Positions 32,817 to 42,401 are shown, counted from the stretch's first letter. The stretch: DNA of 64,000 nucleotides from Deltaproteobacteria bacterium (GCA_016699445.1 CP064976.1:248001-312000); one strand, 5' to 3'. Numbers and translations: made by a program. Notes: generated from the sequence alone by a model not told the origin.

Positions 32817-34618
32817 TAGAGTGTCCGTGTAAATTTGGTCTCAGCTAGTTTATATAAAGGACCCCATAAAGTACGATTAATAAAAACAACCGTTAATGCC
32901 ATGACGATGACACCTGCAGCTAATAAATCAAAGTTTCCATTTGCTGCCGATGTCGTGATCATCGAACCCAATCCTTGCACCGAATACGATTCACTTCCCA
33001 AGCTGACATATTCCGTCACGATACTGGCATTCCACGAACCACCAGCTGAAGTCACCAATCCTGTCACCAATGAAGGAAAAATCGCTGGAATCCAAATCAA
33101 CTTCCATCGTTGCATGCGAGAAAACCCATAAGCCTTACCCACTTCCCGAAATTCAGAAGGAACAATACTGGCTCCAGCAATCAAATTAAACAAAAGATAC
33201 CATTGAGTCCCCATCATCATCATTAATATAGAAGCCAGATTTAGATGCATACCCATTTTTTGCATCAGCATAATCATCAAAGGATAAAGCATTGGAGCTG
33301 GAAATGAAGCCAAAATTTGCACTAGAGGCTGAAAACGTTCAGTCCTTTTCACATTAGATCCAATCCAAATACCTAATGGAATTGTCCAAAGACTTGCCAA
33401 GATAGTAGCTGCAGATACTCGTAAAAAAGTCCACAGAGTCGACTGCAAAATATCAAGCCAAAGCGCACTTGAAAGATGGGATAGCATTTGAGCCAGCTTG
33501 ATTGAAAACCAGACCGAAGCTCCTGCCACGTAAACAAGCAATCCATACCCACCATATTTCCAAAAATACTTTCCATAGCTTTTAAACCAGGAAGGCTGAG
33601 ACGGCTGAGTGGCATCTTGAACCTTGTCCACAGAAGACAAATATTCGTCAATCGGCTGAGCAATTTTCACAAGGATGAAATTCCACAAGCGAGATTTTTG
33701 CAAAACATTGGAAAAAAAAGTAGATGGAAGAACAGGACTTCCACCCTCTTCCATTTTAAATTTTTGAGCCCAAACCAAAAGAGGACTCCACACGCCAAAG
33801 TTAATCAACACCACCAAGGCCATCATGACAGAGAGTCCGCCGATAATTGCGGGAAAATTATTCTGAGCCACAGCCACAGTCATGTACGCCCCAAGGCCTG
33901 GCAGACGAAAATCATTTCTTCCAAGAGTAAACGATTCACAAATCATCAGAAAAAACCAACCACCCGCCATTCCCATCATACTATTCCAAGTCAATGCCAT
34001 GGCTGATGATGGAAGTTCGAGACGGATGAACCGCTGCCAAAAATTAAAGCGGTACATAGAAGACATTTCCAAATAATCACGTGGAATGGTTTTGAGAGAT
34101 TGATAAAACGAAAACGTCATCCCCCACACCTGACCTGTAAAAATCATCAGAATACTCGCGAGCTCAAGACCCACAGTCTTGCTGGGAAATAGTGAAACAA
34201 GGGCCAGAAGAGCACTGGGCAAAAATCCAATCACAGGAATTGATTGAAGAATATCCAACACAGGAATCAAAACACGATCTGCTTTTGGACGGTACGCAGC
34301 AATATAACCATACACCATGGTAAAGGCCAATGAGATGGCAAAGGCGGTCATTCCACGCAAAAAAGAAAGAAAAGCATATTGAGGGAGAGCCCAAAGACTT
34401 AAATCAATTTCAACTTTAGCATCTAATGGTGCTGACCATTGTCGTGCTAAAATCAAAAGTGAATAGAGAAAGGCCGACAGAAGCAAAAGCACAAACACAT
34501 CCATAAAAAACATTTTTGATTTGTTCAGAAATTGAGAAGAGTCAGGATAATTTGTCTGGATGCGCTCAAACATTGTGGGCATTAAAGATAGAATCGAAAA
34601 AATCAAGAAAGCATACAA
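32816..34618 (-). CDS. ABC transporter permease, double-domain fusion
   Basis: 600 residues containing two complete binding-protein-dependent permease domains. The first (about 80-290) has 'IPVLDILQSIPVIGFLPSALLALVSLFP' and the EAA loop 'SLKTIPRDYLEMSSMYRFNFWQRFIRLELPSSA'; the second (about 395-590) has 'LVQILASFPAPMLYPLMIMLMQ' and 'EFREVGKAYGFSRMQRWKLIWIPAIFPSLVTG'. A hydrophilic linker separates them. Tandem fusion means one protein forms the whole membrane pore with two ATPase subunits. The extracellular receptor is missing from the neighbourhood. Confidence 0.9.
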   Translation of the reverse strand: MYAFLIFSILSLMPTMFERIQTNYPDSSQFLNKSKMFFMDVFVLLLLSAFLYSLLILARQWSAPLDAKVEIDLSLWALPQYAFLSFLRGMTAFAISLAFTMVYGYIAAYRPKADRVLIPVLDILQSIPVIGFLPSALLALVSLFPSKTVGLELASILMIFTGQVWGMTFSFYQSLKTIPRDYLEMSSMYRFNFWQRFIRLELPSSAMALTWNSMMGMAGGWFFLMICESFTLGRNDFRLPGLGAYMTVAVAQNNFPAIIGGLSVMMALVVLINFGVWSPLLVWAQKFKMEEGGSPVLPSTFFSNVLQKSRLWNFILVKIAQPIDEYLSSVDKVQDATQPSQPSWFKSYGKYFWKYGGYGLLVYVAGASVWFSIKLAQMLSHLSSALWLDILQSTLWTFLRVSAATILASLWTIPLGIWIGSNVKRTERFQPLVQILASFPAPMLYPLMIMLMQKMGMHLNLASILMMMMGTQWYLLFNLIAGASIVPSEFREVGKAYGFSRMQRWKLIWIPAIFPSLVTGLVTSAGGSWNASIVTEYVSLGSESYSVQGLGSMITTSAANGNFDLLAAGVIVMALTVVFINRTLWGPLYKLAETKFTRTL

Positions 34619-34763
34619 AATAAGATGAAACTAGATGACAAGCCGCATGAATCCTGCTACCAAATCACTTCACTTGAGTTTGAGCATTGAATTTAAAGGC
34701 TCAAATCAAGTTTGAAAAAAGTAAAATTAACAAACCCCATTAACCACAATATAAGGAGGAATC

Positions 34764-35051
34764 ATGGGAAAGCCACTTACAAAATCACAGATCGTCAGCC
34801 AATTAGCCGATAAGGTTGATTTGCCCAAGAAAACAGCTGCTACTTTCTTGGAAACATTAGCTGCTATCGCTTACAAAGAAGCGAAGAACAGCTTCACATT
34901 GCCAGGATTGGGCAAATTGGTTCTCGTGAACCGCAAAGCCCGCATGGGTCGCAACCCTCAAACAGGTGCCACCATCAAAATCCCAGCTAAAAAAGTTGTG
35001 AAATTCCGCGTGGCCAAAGCTGCTAAGGATTCAATCCTCGGCACTAAGTAA
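34764..35051 (+). CDS. HU-family DNA-binding protein
   Basis: 95 residues, HU/IHF fold: 'LTKSQIVSQLADKVDLPKKTAATFLETLAAIAYKEAKN', beta arms 'FTLPGLGKLVLVNRKARMGRNPQTGATIKIPAKKVVKFRVAKAAKDSIL' with the N-P-x-T-G-x-x-I-x-I-P-A tip that inserts into DNA. A strong AAGGAGG lies 7 bases upstream, the best ribosome site in the window, in line with high expression. Followed by a terminator. Confidence 0.95.
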   Translation: MGKPLTKSQIVSQLADKVDLPKKTAATFLETLAAIAYKEAKNSFTLPGLGKLVLVNRKARMGRNPQTGATIKIPAKKVVKFRVAKAAKDSILGTK

Positions 35052-35071
35052 GAATTGTTTTTGAATAACAA

Positions 35072-35104
35072 AAACCCGTCAGTCAAAAGCTGACGGGTTT
35101 TTTA
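35072..35104. terminator. Bidirectional terminator between HU and peptidase genes
   Basis: Stem AAACCCGTCAG with CTGACGGGTTT around a 7-base loop, T-run on the plus strand and A-run on the left, so it can end both the HU gene and the convergent peptidase gene, whose stop codon overlaps it. Confidence 0.9.
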
Positions 35105-36511
35105 TTTTTTGATCACTTGAGATAGCTCTTCATACAACACAATCGCTGATTTCACTGCACTCTCCCAATCCTTCAAACTCAGGCTCTCATTTTCGGCATG
35201 GGCATTGGTGTAAGGATCTTCGACACCAATCAGAAGTGCTGGTATGCCGCCGAGGGCTTGAGCGAAAGGTTCCACAAAAGGAATCGATCCACCGCAGCCC
35301 ATGAAGACAGGCTTGCAACCATAGCCTTTTTCCAAAGCTTTCATAGCAGCGTCAAAAGCTGGGTGGTCGGTATTTGTTTCCCACCAACCATTCCCTTCTT
35401 TAGCATAGGTTTCAGGATCCACATGGACTTCAACACCCCAGCGAGCGGATTTTTTCAGATGAGTTGTGAGTTGTTCAAAAACTTTTCGCGGATTCATTGT
35501 CGGAACAATACGAATCGCCACGCGTGCCCAAGCTGAATCACACAAAATATTACGCGCGTCTTTTTTGCTGCTAGCTTGGATCGCATTGATGGTTAGTGAT
35601 GGAAGTCGCCAATTTTTTTCAAATACGTCTTTCTCACTAGCTGTCAGAGGGATGTTAGGCTTGATGCCCGACTGCTTTCTAAATTCCTCCAATTTAAAAG
35701 GAAGTGATTCGAAAGCTTTTCTTTCCGAAGATGTCAGCGCTCTCACGTCTTCATACATTCCAGGAATAGCTATCTTACCTTTATCATCCACCAAACTTGC
35801 TAAAATTTTACTCAAAGCCATCGCCGCATCAGGCACAACACCACCCCACATTCCTGAGTGAAGTGCATGGTCCAAAACTTTTACTTCCACATGAACAGCC
35901 ACCAAACCTCTCAAAGTTGTTGTTAATGATGGAATACCCACGTCAAAGTTAGACGTATCTGTTAGAATCAAAACATCCGCATCAAAAAGCGATCGGTATT
36001 TTTTCAAAAACTGTCCCAGATGAGCACTTCCTGTTTCCTCCTCACCTTCGACAATTATTTTAACATTTAGAGGGAGTTTTCCAGACTGTAGCCAGGAATG
36101 AACAGCCGACGTATGAATAATAATTCCCGCCTTATCATCAGCAGTCCCACGGCCAAAAAGTCGCTTCTCACCGTAAGCCTCTCGTTCCACAGGCTCAAAA
36201 GGAGGCGAAGACCAAAGAGATTCGTCACCAGCTGGCTGAACATCATGATGCGCATACAGCAAAACAGTCGGAAGTTTTGGATCGATTAAAATCTCTCCAA
36301 ACACAGCCGGATGAGATCCAGGAATCTCCAACACCTGAACATTTTGAAATCCTCTTTTTTCCAAAAGCTCACGTGTTGCTTCTGTGCTTTTGCGAATTTC
36401 ACTTTCAGGAAATCCAGGGAATGAAACACTCGGGATTTTGACCAGTGATTTCAAATCATTGAGATAAGTTTTTTTTTGCTCGTTAAAATATTCGAGTATT
36501 TTTTCAGACAT
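35102..36511 (-). CDS. M20 family dipeptidase
   Basis: Zinc exopeptidase acting on short peptides. 469 residues. Metal ligands are visible in order: 'LLYAHHDVQPAGDE' (His), 'LFGRGTADDKAGIII' (Asp), catalytic and ligand Glu in 'IIVEGEEETGSAHL', 'DTSNFDVGIPS', and 'NAHAENESL' near the end (His). The dimerisation insert 'VEVKVLDHALHSGMWGGVVPDA' marks the carnosinase-like subgroup. Length normal. Stands alone, convergent with HU. Confidence 0.95.
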   Translation of the reverse strand: MSEKILEYFNEQKKTYLNDLKSLVKIPSVSFPGFPESEIRKSTEATRELLEKRGFQNVQVLEIPGSHPAVFGEILIDPKLPTVLLYAHHDVQPAGDESLWSSPPFEPVEREAYGEKRLFGRGTADDKAGIIIHTSAVHSWLQSGKLPLNVKIIVEGEEETGSAHLGQFLKKYRSLFDADVLILTDTSNFDVGIPSLTTTLRGLVAVHVEVKVLDHALHSGMWGGVVPDAAMALSKILASLVDDKGKIAIPGMYEDVRALTSSERKAFESLPFKLEEFRKQSGIKPNIPLTASEKDVFEKNWRLPSLTINAIQASSKKDARNILCDSAWARVAIRIVPTMNPRKVFEQLTTHLKKSARWGVEVHVDPETYAKEGNGWWETNTDHPAFDAAMKALEKGYGCKPVFMGCGGSIPFVEPFAQALGGIPALLIGVEDPYTNAHAENESLSLKDWESAVKSAIVLYEELSQVIKK

Positions 36512-36529
36512 GAAAGCCTCGCTTTTGAA

Positions 36530-36898
36530 TTATACGTCTAGTTTTTTGCGGATATGTTCTACAAGCCCTTTGGGGTCAAAAGGTTTCATGAAATATTGAA
36601 CATCATTCTGTGTTAAAAAGTTTTTTTCTTCTTCGGAGAGAGTTTTAGCGGATAAAACAACAATAGGAACTTTTTCGTATTGGCCTTGAGTCCTCAAACT
36701 TTGAATCAACTCAAAGCCATTCATCTGAGGCATCATCAAATCTGTCACAATCAAATCATATGAATTATTTTTAATCTTTTCAGCCACAAGCCGGGGATCA
36801 TGAAGAGCTTCCACATCAAACCCATGAAACCCCAATAGAGTGGCGGCAAGCTCTGTAAAATCGACTTCATCATCTACTAGCAGAATACGATTTGTCAT
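36530..36898 (-). CDS. Response regulator, receiver domain only
   Basis: 122 residues: acidic pair 'LLVDDEVDF', phosphoacceptor Asp53 in 'DLIVTDLMMPQMNG', 'VVLSAKTLSEEE' and 'YFMKPFDPKGL' with the conserved Lys. No output domain, so it works by protein contact. It is the last of three signalling genes that start with the kinase at 38865 and follows the second regulator directly. Confidence 0.9.
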   Translation of the reverse strand: MTNRILLVDDEVDFTELAATLLGFHGFDVEALHDPRLVAEKIKNNSYDLIVTDLMMPQMNGFELIQSLRTQGQYEKVPIVVLSAKTLSEEEKNFLTQNDVQYFMKPFDPKGLVEHIRKKLDV

Positions 36899-37277
36899 TT
36901 ATTTTGATCCAAGCTTAAGACACTCTTTCACCTTAGCAAGAAGCGCACCGTTTTCGAAAGGTTTCGTCATAAAATCAGTTCCGCCTACAGACATGGCTTC
37001 TTCCTTATCCTGAGGGCGAGCTTTGACTGTTAAAAAAGAATAGGCAAATTTTTGAGTTTTTATTTGCCCGAATATTTTTGGCTGTTTCAATACCATCCAT
37101 GATCGGCATCATGACATCTAAAATCACCAAATCACAAGGCTGACGCTCCAACATCTTCAGAGCTTCTTCACCATTTTCGGCATAACTCAAATCATATCCA
37201 GAAAATTCAAGACGGTTCCGGATATTTTCTGCTAGAAAAAACTCATCTTCGACCAACAATATTTTTTTCTTTCCCAT
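36899..37277 (-). pseudogene. Response regulator, receiver domain, one frameshift
   Basis: 'KKILLVEDEFFLAENIRNRLEFSGYDLSYAENGEEALKMLERQPCDLVILDVMMPIMDGIETAKNIRANK' then, in another frame, 'FLTVKARPQDKEEAMSVGGTDFMTKPFENGALLAKVKECLKL'. The switch fits one extra base in the T5 run 37057-37061; corrected, the receiver is complete (about 125 residues) with phosphoacceptor Asp in 'VILDVMMP'. Lies between the kinase and the second regulator, probably one operon. Confidence 0.85.
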
Positions 37278-37290
37278 GGAATTCCTTTTT

Positions 37291-38865
37291 TCAGCCTAAG
37301 TTTTCAGGGCCTTCTATTGCTTTTTTGAGTACAATTTCCGGAGTACTTCCATCTTCTGGAAAAATAGCAAAACTCACTCGAAACCTGAAAGAAGAGATAT
37401 CACTCAAAACCTTTGATATGCGATCCTTAATCAAAAGTGCACCAGCTTTTCCTGTTTGAGCAACAACAGCGATAAACTCTTTTTGAGAATAATGAAAAAG
37501 CTTATCTCCACGTCTTAGCACCTGACTTTTGAGAACCGATTGGATTTTATTGAAAACTTCATGAATCTCTTCATCCGACTTTGTTTTTTTGAGATCACGA
37601 AGATTTTCAATACTGATAGCTAAAACAGCCAAGGCTTCTTTATTCAAGCGAGCATCTTCAAACGTAGCCGTAATCTTGGGCCAAAAATCATATTCGGGCT
37701 GATACTCTTCCAATGTAAAAAGAAAGGATGCACCTTTACCCAATTCACTTTCAGCCCAGATAGTCCCTTCATGTTGTGAGATAATTTCTCGACAAATCGC
37801 CAATCCTAATCCTGTTCCTTTATAACCAGCTCCACCTGTAGGACGATTGATTTGCTGAAACTTCCCAAAGAGTTTACCCATATCTTCAGGAGCAATCCCC
37901 TCACCATCATCTGTGATAGAAACCACAACCATACTTTTGAAAGTTTCGGATTCTGATTTTGAAGAGCCATTTTTTCTAGCAATCTTCACAACAATTTTAC
38001 TCTTCGTATAGCGAAGACAGTTATTCATGAGATTATTTAACACTTGAACAATCAAATCAGGATCCACATAAACTTCGGGTACATCAGCAGGAATATCTGC
38101 TACCAAACGAACATTTTTAGCACGAGCTTGAGCTTGGTATCCTTGAAAAAGCTCCTGAACCATACTTGCCATAGAAACGCGATGACGGTTTAAAACCATT
38201 TTCCCAGATTCTAATCGTGAGAGATCCAACAAATCATTGATGATGGTCGTCAAACGATCCAGATTTCTTGCGGCAATCTGAACCGTACGCCCCTGCTTTT
38301 CTGTCAAATCTCCTGCAATCCCATCTCTTAAATTTTCAATCGCACTTTTGACAATAGCCAACGGAGTACGCAATTCATGAGAGACTGTACTGACAAACTC
38401 ATCTTTCAAAAGATCCATTTTTTTTCGTTCTTCAATCTCCGTACGAAGAGATTGTTCCAGACGTTGAATCAACTGACCTCTTTCGATTGCATGAATCAGA
38501 GATCGTGTAAGCAATCCACTTTCAATATTATCCTTCACCAGATAATCTTGAGCTCCTGCGCGCATCGCTTGGGCTCCAAGTTCGGATTTCTCTTTTGAAG
38601 TTAATGTCACAATAGGTGTGTTAGGAGAGAGCTGATGCAAAATTTCAAAATCTTTGAGAGGATTCTCATCAGGACTTGAGAGATCCATCAACATCACATC
38701 AAAAACAATTTGTTTAAGGAGATTTTTTCCAAACTCAACATCTTTAGCCACCTGAAGATGAAAGGAGTTATCAACATCACGCTGAAGCAGTAGAAGTTCT
38801 TTCACCAGAGCGACATCTTTGGCATTCTTTTCGACAAGCAACACTTCAATTATTTTCTTTTCCAC
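37291..38865 (-). CDS. Hybrid sensor histidine kinase with N-terminal receiver and extra C-terminal domain
   Basis: 524 residues. Residues 1-125 are a receiver domain (Asp61 in 'VMLMDLSSPDE', Lys111 in 'DYLVKDN'). A coiled coil leads to HisKA with His163 in 'FVSTVSHELRTPLAIV', then HATPase_c: N-box 'QVLNNLMNNCLRYTK', G1 'ITDDGEGIAPEDMGKLFGKF', G2 'GTGLGLAI'. The final ~120 residues ('LAVLAISIENLRDLKK...LRRGDKLFHYSQKEFIAVVAQTGKAGALLIKDRI...FRVSFAIFPEDG') look like a GGDEF-type fold that has lost the GG(D/E)EF signature. No transmembrane segment, so it is a cytoplasmic kinase. GTG start. Two receivers follow, suggesting a local phosphorelay. Confidence 0.88.
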   Translation of the reverse strand: MEKKIIEVLLVEKNAKDVALVKELLLLQRDVDNSFHLQVAKDVEFGKNLLKQIVFDVMLMDLSSPDENPLKDFEILHQLSPNTPIVTLTSKEKSELGAQAMRAGAQDYLVKDNIESGLLTRSLIHAIERGQLIQRLEQSLRTEIEERKKMDLLKDEFVSTVSHELRTPLAIVKSAIENLRDGIAGDLTEKQGRTVQIAARNLDRLTTIINDLLDLSRLESGKMVLNRHRVSMASMVQELFQGYQAQARAKNVRLVADIPADVPEVYVDPDLIVQVLNNLMNNCLRYTKSKIVVKIARKNGSSKSESETFKSMVVVSITDDGEGIAPEDMGKLFGKFQQINRPTGGAGYKGTGLGLAICREIISQHEGTIWAESELGKGASFLFTLEEYQPEYDFWPKITATFEDARLNKEALAVLAISIENLRDLKKTKSDEEIHEVFNKIQSVLKSQVLRRGDKLFHYSQKEFIAVVAQTGKAGALLIKDRISKVLSDISSFRFRVSFAIFPEDGSTPEIVLKKAIEGPENLG

Positions 38866-38916
38866 AAGAACGGGTAATTTATTGTAATTTTAAGACTTTT
38901 AAAAGATATTTATTAG

Positions 38917-39756
38917 ATGAAAACAATTTGTATTTATCATGCTGAGTGTATCGACGGAGCTGCGGCAGCAGCTGTAGTCGTTAAAAAATATCAAGACGTG
39001 GAACTTCTTCCAGCCAAACATGGAGATTTACCCCCTCAAAACCTCCAAGAAAAGCGTGTGGTTATTGTAGATTTTAGCTTTTCGGTCGATATTCTAAAGG
39101 ACATGGCCTCTCAGGCTTCAGAAATATTGTGGTTTGATCATCATAAGACAGCTCTCCCTATCCAAAAAGAGGTAGGTTTTGGCATTATCGACCTTACTGA
39201 GAGTGGAGCCACTCTGACCTGGAAGCAACTTTTCCCCAACACTTCTGTTCCTCAAATTTTACAATATGTTCGTGATAAAGATATCTGGCTCTGGGAGCTG
39301 CCTCAAAGTCGAGAAATCAGTGCTGATATAAGAGAAACTGAAAATATCTATGATCCTACAGCAGAGTGCTGGAAAACTTTTTTGAAAGACATCTCTGATT
39401 CAGAGCTTAAAGCTATGGTAGCTCGAGGTGTGCATAGCCGAAGACTACTTAAAGATCGCTTGATTGGGGCTGGCAAGCGAGGGTTTCCCATTACCTTGGA
39501 TGGACACGACGCTTATGCTGTGAATTGGACGGGTGATTCAAGTGAGTTGGGCGAATATATTTATAAAGATCTCCAACACCCCATTGCCTTGATTTTTTCT
39601 TATGACGGCAAACAATGGACTTTTAGCTTACGCTCCAAAACAGTCGATGTTTCGGAAATTGCTTCAAAACGCGGTGGAGGTGGACACCCAGGTGCCGCCG
39701 GCTTCCGAAAAGAAACACTTGATATCGAGTGGTTGTTTAAGTCGAAAAAATCTTAG
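38917..39756 (+). CDS. DHH/DHHA1 family phosphoesterase
   Basis: 279 residues. Metal motifs: 'CIYHAECIDGAAAAAVV', 'VVIVDFSF', the DHH signature in 'EILWFDHHKTA', and the DHHA1 'ASKRGGGGHPGAAGFR' substrate-binding loop at the end. Members hydrolyse nanoRNA, cyclic dinucleotides or related phosphodiesters; the exact substrate here is unknown. Divergent from the kinase by about 50 bases. Confidence 0.9.
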   Translation: MKTICIYHAECIDGAAAAAVVVKKYQDVELLPAKHGDLPPQNLQEKRVVIVDFSFSVDILKDMASQASEILWFDHHKTALPIQKEVGFGIIDLTESGATLTWKQLFPNTSVPQILQYVRDKDIWLWELPQSREISADIRETENIYDPTAECWKTFLKDISDSELKAMVARGVHSRRLLKDRLIGAGKRGFPITLDGHDAYAVNWTGDSSELGEYIYKDLQHPIALIFSYDGKQWTFSLRSKTVDVSEIASKRGGGGHPGAAGFRKETLDIEWLFKSKKS

Positions 39757-39793
39757 CCATTATAAAATCACTCAAAACAGACTGGATGCATTT

Positions 39794-40705
39794 TTACTGT
39801 TTCTGAAACCACCCTTTTTTTCGGGCCCATATAAAAATCCCAACACTCACAAGTCCCATCGACAAGAGACATAATGGATAAGCCCAGGGCTTTCTCAACT
39901 CAGGCATGTAATCAAAATTCATACCGTAAACGCCTGCCAGAAAGGTAATGGGGAGAAATAAGGCTGAAAAAATAGTCAAAACTCTCATAATTTCATTGGT
40001 ACGATGAGAAGATTGGGAAAAGTAGGTCTGGAGAGTGAGATGCATGGCTTCATAAAGGTCATCCGCAAAAAAATAAACTCGATCCCCCTCTTCGTGAGCA
40101 TCTTTAAGGTACGTCTCAGATTCCGAAACAAAAGGCTCAAAATTAAAAATGACATCCACCTGCATTCTCAAAATACGACGAATCAAAGATACTTTCCGAA
40201 TCACTTGATGAAATTTTTCCAGATTTAAAGGTGTTGTATGAGATGAAAAAACCTTGGCAGACACGGTCGACAACTTATCTTCTATTTTAAACAAAAATGG
40301 CTCAAAAGAATGAAAAACACATTTCATCATTTGTGAAACAAGCCAATCAGTCGATGGCGACTGTGCATTTTTACGTTTTTTTTCCTTAAAATCTGTCCAA
40401 ATTTTCATCTCACTGCGATGAATCGTGAGAACAAAATCCGTTTTCTGAAAAATAGCGACTTTACGCGTTAGACCTTGAATCGATTTTGCCATATCCGCAG
40501 CTTGATCATCCATCAGCCTGAGAATCAAAAAATGAATCCCATCCAATTCCTCATATTTTGGCAAATGATCCGCCTGAAGGCAGTCCTTTAGTGCATGAAA
40601 TGGAATCTGATACTCTTTCGATAAAGCCTCAAGGTCAGACTCCGTTGGATTTTCAATATCCACCCAAGTACAATGAGTACTCTCAAACACGCTATTTTTC
40701 TTCAT
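39794..40705 (-). CDS. CorA-type magnesium transporter
   Basis: 303 residues. A large N-terminal cytoplasmic domain ('WVDIENPTESDLEALSKEYQIPFHALKDCLQADHLPKYEE') is followed by a long helix and two C-terminal membrane segments; the selectivity motif is present as 'GVYGMNFDYMPE' between them. Forms homopentameric Mg2+ (or Co2+) channels in the inner membrane. Starts 3 bases after the preceding gene ends, so co-transcribed. Confidence 0.95.
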   Translation of the reverse strand: MKKNSVFESTHCTWVDIENPTESDLEALSKEYQIPFHALKDCLQADHLPKYEELDGIHFLILRLMDDQAADMAKSIQGLTRKVAIFQKTDFVLTIHRSEMKIWTDFKEKKRKNAQSPSTDWLVSQMMKCVFHSFEPFLFKIEDKLSTVSAKVFSSHTTPLNLEKFHQVIRKVSLIRRILRMQVDVIFNFEPFVSESETYLKDAHEEGDRVYFFADDLYEAMHLTLQTYFSQSSHRTNEIMRVLTIFSALFLPITFLAGVYGMNFDYMPELRKPWAYPLCLLSMGLVSVGIFIWARKKGWFQKQ

Positions 40706-40708
40706 AAG

Positions 40709-41089
40709 TTAGAGTTCCGGCCATACAAGTACACACTGAGATTGACCTGAAGACTTGACCGTTAATTGACACGATCTCTCCAAGTTTTTTTGATCGACAC
40801 CTTTTATTTGATAAGTCCCTGGATCCAATTTCATCAAAAGCCAGGCGGCATCACAAAATATTTTGGCTACAAAAGTACCGTCAGACTTACTGACTGTCAC
40901 ATGGATATCCGTATAAAGATCACGACTTGTTGACGCAAAAATCACTTTAGCAGGGTATAGATTGTTTTTTGGATCGAGCTTAGATTCACCAATACCCGTA
41001 CAGAGAGAATCAACTGAGTATGTTTCTTTACTTTCTGCGAAAGAGATCGTGGAGATAAGCATCACAATTACAACCAAAAATGATTTCAT
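40709..41089 (-). CDS. Small exported protein
   Basis: 126 residues with signal peptide 'SFLVVIVMLISTISFA'. The mature part has 'YSVDSLCTGIGESKLDPKNNLYPAKVIFASTSRDLYTDIHVTVSKSDGTFVAKIFCDAAWLLMKLDPGTYQIKGVDQKNLERSCQLTVKSSGQSQCVLVWPEL', with four Cys and a 'L-x-P-G-x-Y' turn like carboxypeptidase-regulatory or transthyretin-type folds. Function unknown. Precedes corA by 3 bases; its start lies under the terminator of the lipoprotein operon. Confidence 0.6.
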   Translation of the reverse strand: MKSFLVVIVMLISTISFAESKETYSVDSLCTGIGESKLDPKNNLYPAKVIFASTSRDLYTDIHVTVSKSDGTFVAKIFCDAAWLLMKLDPGTYQIKGVDQKNLERSCQLTVKSSGQSQCVLVWPEL

Positions 41090-41093
41090 AAAA

Positions 41094-41129
41094 AAACCCT
41101 CCAGGAAAAAAACTTTACCTGGAGGGTTT
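41094..41129 (-). terminator. Rho-independent terminator of the lipoprotein operon
   Basis: Twelve-base stem AAACCCTCCAGG / CCTGGAGGGTTT with a 12-base loop, followed on the minus strand by a T-run. Lies 22 bases after the second lipoprotein gene. Confidence 0.9.
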
Positions 41130-41150
41130 GAAAAAGCAAACGCTTACTCT

Positions 41151-42299
41151 TTAACGACAACTATCTAATTCAGGTAAGGCGATTTCACGGCCTTCATAAT
41201 GGATCGTCGCTGAAGCACAGCTATTAAATGTCACCGTCCCCGAACCAATTTCAGAATGGCTGGTATTATCGGTCACACTGATCGCTACAGATCCTGAGAC
41301 AGGATGACATTCACATTCGTTGTAATCATATTTTACATTGGTAAACGTCGTGTGTGTCGTAAAGCTTGCCAGGTTGTGTGAGACCGCTAATGTTCCACTG
41401 ACAATAGTACGTGTCGGCTGTGACTCACCCGATTTGACCAGATCAATTTCCAAAGGTGTTTCGGTTGCTACCGTATGATCAAAGAGTTTTGTCACACCGT
41501 CATTCTTATAGCGAATGCGACTAAAACCAGGAATGGTCACTTGTTGATGAACTGATTTTTCCAAGGCTGTCACAGAAGCTGCTGAATAGGTATTAAGTGC
41601 ATATCCCTTAACCACAACACTCGTTCCGCGCCCGTTTTGACGAGTAACACCCACTTGAGGAGCTGTGGGGTGTTCAGGATCCGTTGTAAATACTTGTGTG
41701 GCTAACGTATCACTACCCTGACCTTGAACAGCTTGCCAAAAAGTAGGTTTTTGATTCACAGCTGGACATGAAACATCTCCCATATGAGACCAAACGGTTG
41801 CCGTGTTTCCGGTAACAGAAACCCCAATCCCATGTTCATTCTCTGAAGAACAATCTCTATAATCACGGCTAATCACGGCTGTATGAGAGGTGTCATCACA
41901 GGTAATTGTTTTCTGAAGACTTTGATCCGAATCACTACAGACTCGTGATCCTTGCATCACACGACGGTGCCTTTCGATTTCAACAGACTCAGCTTCTGTA
42001 CCATGCTCAACTTCAGACTCTACTTCTTGCTCAATACCATGCTCTATATCCACACCCGACCTTAAAGCAGCGATCGTGGATGTAGAGGAGATGACACCTG
42101 AGTTGTCAGGTTGCAGAGAAAGGGCCACTGCATCCATTCCTGATGTGACACTATTACTCACAGAAGTATTATTCAGACTGCTTTCTGGAATTAAGTTTGT
42201 ACTGACACCAAGACCTGAATTGGCCCCACCACATCCTGCAATCAGCACTAAAGAAGCTCCCATCGCAGAACAAATCATGTTTGATATTTTATTTCTCAT
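41151..42299 (-). CDS. Lipoprotein, paralogue 2 of a tandem pair
   Basis: About 382 residues from ATG at 42299. A lipobox 'LVLIAGC' puts the lipidated Cys at about residue 23. A low-complexity Ser/Thr and Glu-rich segment (with 'EHGIEQEVESEVEHGTEAESVEIERHRR') follows, then a beta-rich body: 'WQAVQGQGSDTLATQVF', 'TLAVSHNLASFTTHTTFTNVKYDYNECECHPVSGSVAISV', 'GSGTVTFNSCASATIHYEGREIALP'. The last part is clearly related to the neighbouring lipoprotein ('YDY..C.CHPVSG'). The family is not one I can name. Encoded behind the regulator and the first lipoprotein, with about 100 bases between. Confidence 0.7.
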   Translation of the reverse strand: MRNKISNMICSAMGASLVLIAGCGGANSGLGVSTNLIPESSLNNTSVSNSVTSGMDAVALSLQPDNSGVISSTSTIAALRSGVDIEHGIEQEVESEVEHGTEAESVEIERHRRVMQGSRVCSDSDQSLQKTITCDDTSHTAVISRDYRDCSSENEHGIGVSVTGNTATVWSHMGDVSCPAVNQKPTFWQAVQGQGSDTLATQVFTTDPEHPTAPQVGVTRQNGRGTSVVVKGYALNTYSAASVTALEKSVHQQVTIPGFSRIRYKNDGVTKLFDHTVATETPLEIDLVKSGESQPTRTIVSGTLAVSHNLASFTTHTTFTNVKYDYNECECHPVSGSVAISVTDNTSHSEIGSGTVTFNSCASATIHYEGREIALPELDSCR

Positions 42300-42401
42300 A
42301 ACTCTCCTTTGTTTTTTTATGATGATGAAAGAGTAATGAATTACAGATAGAATCACAAGACCACGAGATCTTTTCAGAATACATCTGTATACGAGAGAAT
42401 A

